Below are positions 62,400 to 64,000 of a stretch of DNA of 64,000 nt, one piece after another. The notes below the pieces were generated by a model. It made no database searches. It had not been told where the DNA came from and saw only the letters and a program-made list of their open reading frames with translations. The position numbers were made by a program, and so were the translations under genes. Source of the stretch: Viscum album (taxonomy: Eukaryota; Streptophyta; Magnoliopsida; Santalales; Viscaceae); the NCBI GenBank assembly GCA_963277665.1, contig OY728143.1, forward strand, positions 1,118,292,110 to 1,118,356,109, written 5' to 3'. Positions within the stretch are counted from its first letter, which is position 1. The number at the start of each line of letters is the position of its first letter.

Positions 62400-64000
62400 T
62401 GTAATAAATGGAAATGTATTTATACCATAATAGTATAAATTTTTATAATTTTAATAAAATATTTTTTTGTATAGATTTTAATACTTTGTAATGATTAAAT
62501 AGTATTCTTGAAAAAAATTATATTTTGATACGGTTAAACATAAATTGTTTTGGACATATATAGTTTCATTCATGAAATCATTTTTGATGAATTGAATAAT
62601 TTTTGAAATAAATAGAATTTAAATAATATATTATTTATCAATATTATTTAATAAATATAAAATATAATATAAATCTTCAAAGACAAATGTAAATTTTGTA
62701 TCGATCAGAAAACAATTAATGTCAAAAAACATACATTTTTAATATATATGGATTTTTATATAAAACATTATTTATCATATTTAGATAATTATTTTTATAA
62801 AATAAACAACTTTTCCAAATCAACATGTTAAAATTAGCCAACATTTATTGTTTCATTTTTTTTGGATAAAGATAAATGTTTTGGAAAAAATTAAATACAT
62901 TATAATTATAGTGCGTAATATGAAATCATAATGCCCAAAATGTGACATAATATATTCCATAAAATGTATCCACCACAAAATACATAATATAACTTAAAAA
63001 TAATTTTTTATAATGTTATTATATTAAATTTATAAAACCTCAATGAATCCTCTAAAACCTATATTTAATTTTAATGTCTAAAAATAAATTATTTATAAAA
63101 ATTACTCACTTACACATCACTGAGGGAATTATTATAATTTTTATGATTCATAACTTTACAAGATAATAGAAAAAACACCTATTTAGTAGAAACTATTATA
63201 TAAAATCATGTTACTTTTTTGAATTACTTCATCATATGGAGCTCAAAATCGACAGCTAGAAATCAATAAAGAGTGATCCTTTCTATTTATTTATATATGC
63301 ACTATACCTCCCATTCATCTTCACCCCAAATGATTTTATAATGATTTAAATCTACCCTTATATCTATATAGTCCCTAAAGAACCAGTATTATCTTAATAA
63401 GCTCCTCCCTCACTATTAGATGTGACCTCAACAAGGGATATGATCCTTCTCCTCTTTATTCCATAACCTTATTTATTTTTTAAATTGATTCCCAATTGAT
63501 GAAGAAGTGATATATTTTTAAAAATACATCATATTATACTTATTATTTATAATTTATGATATAATACATTATCTATCATTCACCCCTTCTATTATCGCTT
63601 ATGTATACATGTTATTTCTACTGAAATTATCAAGAGATTTTCCATGAAAAAACTTTTTATAGTGAATACCCACCTCCATTTTGAGTTAAGGAAATTCAGG
63701 TAGTTTTATCTAGCCTAAATGGATTGTGTATTTAAATGTATTTAAACCTTACTACACAATAACAGGTTTAAAATAGACGAATGATATCCTTATGTTGCAT
63801 GATATATGTGGTAGACTATTGAATGTACATGATTTGAAAGTGACAGGCAATATTGGAATTATATATCCCTCCAATGCATTTGGTAATGTTATAATCTCCT
63901 AAGATTGCATGTTTGGTGTATGGGAGGTTATCTTACGTAAACTATGTTATATTGTCTCTGATTTTATACTAGACTTATGTTTATGATATAATTTTATCTA
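62400..64000 (+). mobile_element. Element H: start of a plus-strand LTR, cut by the window edge
   Basis: It starts TGTAATAAATGG. In the order known from B and C it then shows an AT-rich U3 with a TTTTGGAAAAA block, a GGAGCTCAAAATCGACAGC block near 63238, a TATA-like TTATATATGC at 63291 and a CCTCCCATTCATCTTCACC leader start. It probably belongs to the B/C/E group. It is inserted in, or borders, the gag region of D. Without the other end the class is tentative. Confidence 0.5.
63291..63300 (+). promoter_or_regulatory. TATA-like box in LTR H
   Basis: TTATATATGC is followed by ACTATACCTCCCATTCATC, in the same order as the TATA box and following block in C (48771). Confidence 0.45.

Overview
The window is repeat DNA from a plant nuclear genome: very AT-rich, with no host gene, tRNA or rRNA that I can recognise. 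Nearly everything that can be named is LTR retrotransposon, mainly Ty3/gypsy chromoviruses of the Tekay/Del type (gag with CCHC knuckles, PR-RT-RNaseH-IN order, C-terminal chromodomain, initiator-Met primer site). That points to an angiosperm with a large, retrotransposon-rich genome. The species cannot be read from the sequence.

Layout. (1) 1-2867 is the 5' end of a minus-strand element (called G here): leader, primer-binding site and a complete 1,967-bp LTR. Its body lies left of the window. (2) 2868-7357 is AT-rich decayed DNA. (3) 7358-17495 is element A, a complete but dead plus-strand Tekay-like element with 2.58-kb LTRs. (4) 17501-20528 is AT-rich, with a possible copia-type LTR at 19207-20113. 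(5) From 20529 to 62399 lies the wreck of one minus-strand chromovirus, element D, cut apart by three younger insertions. B (20552-32695, +) sits in D's LTR with an exact CCGGT duplication. E (35625-45409, -) sits in the 3' end of D's pol, and C (47672-60955, +) in D's reverse transcriptase with an exact TAACC duplication. D's decayed reading can be followed across each insertion. (6) 62400-64000 is the start of another plus-strand LTR (H), cut by the window edge.

How the parts relate. B, C and E belong to one related group: TGTAAC-type LTRs of 3.6-4.1 kb and a shared leader sequence downstream of the primer site. Their LTRs carry a motif spaced about 190 bp, roughly nucleosome length. B is best preserved: its gag-pol stays in a single frame for about 4.5 kb, broken only by about 18 in-frame stop codons. 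E has 4-kb LTRs around only 1.8 kb of internal sequence with no recognisable gag-pol, so it looks like a non-autonomous derivative.

No element here looks able to move by itself. I found no clearly new coding system. The most interesting signals are non-coding: the 190-bp periodicity, the 37-bp and 32-bp minisatellites in E's LTRs, the TACAC..GTGTA palindromes in G, the shared leader, and an LTR that seems to serve two adjacent elements. All boundaries, identities and translations were worked out by eye.
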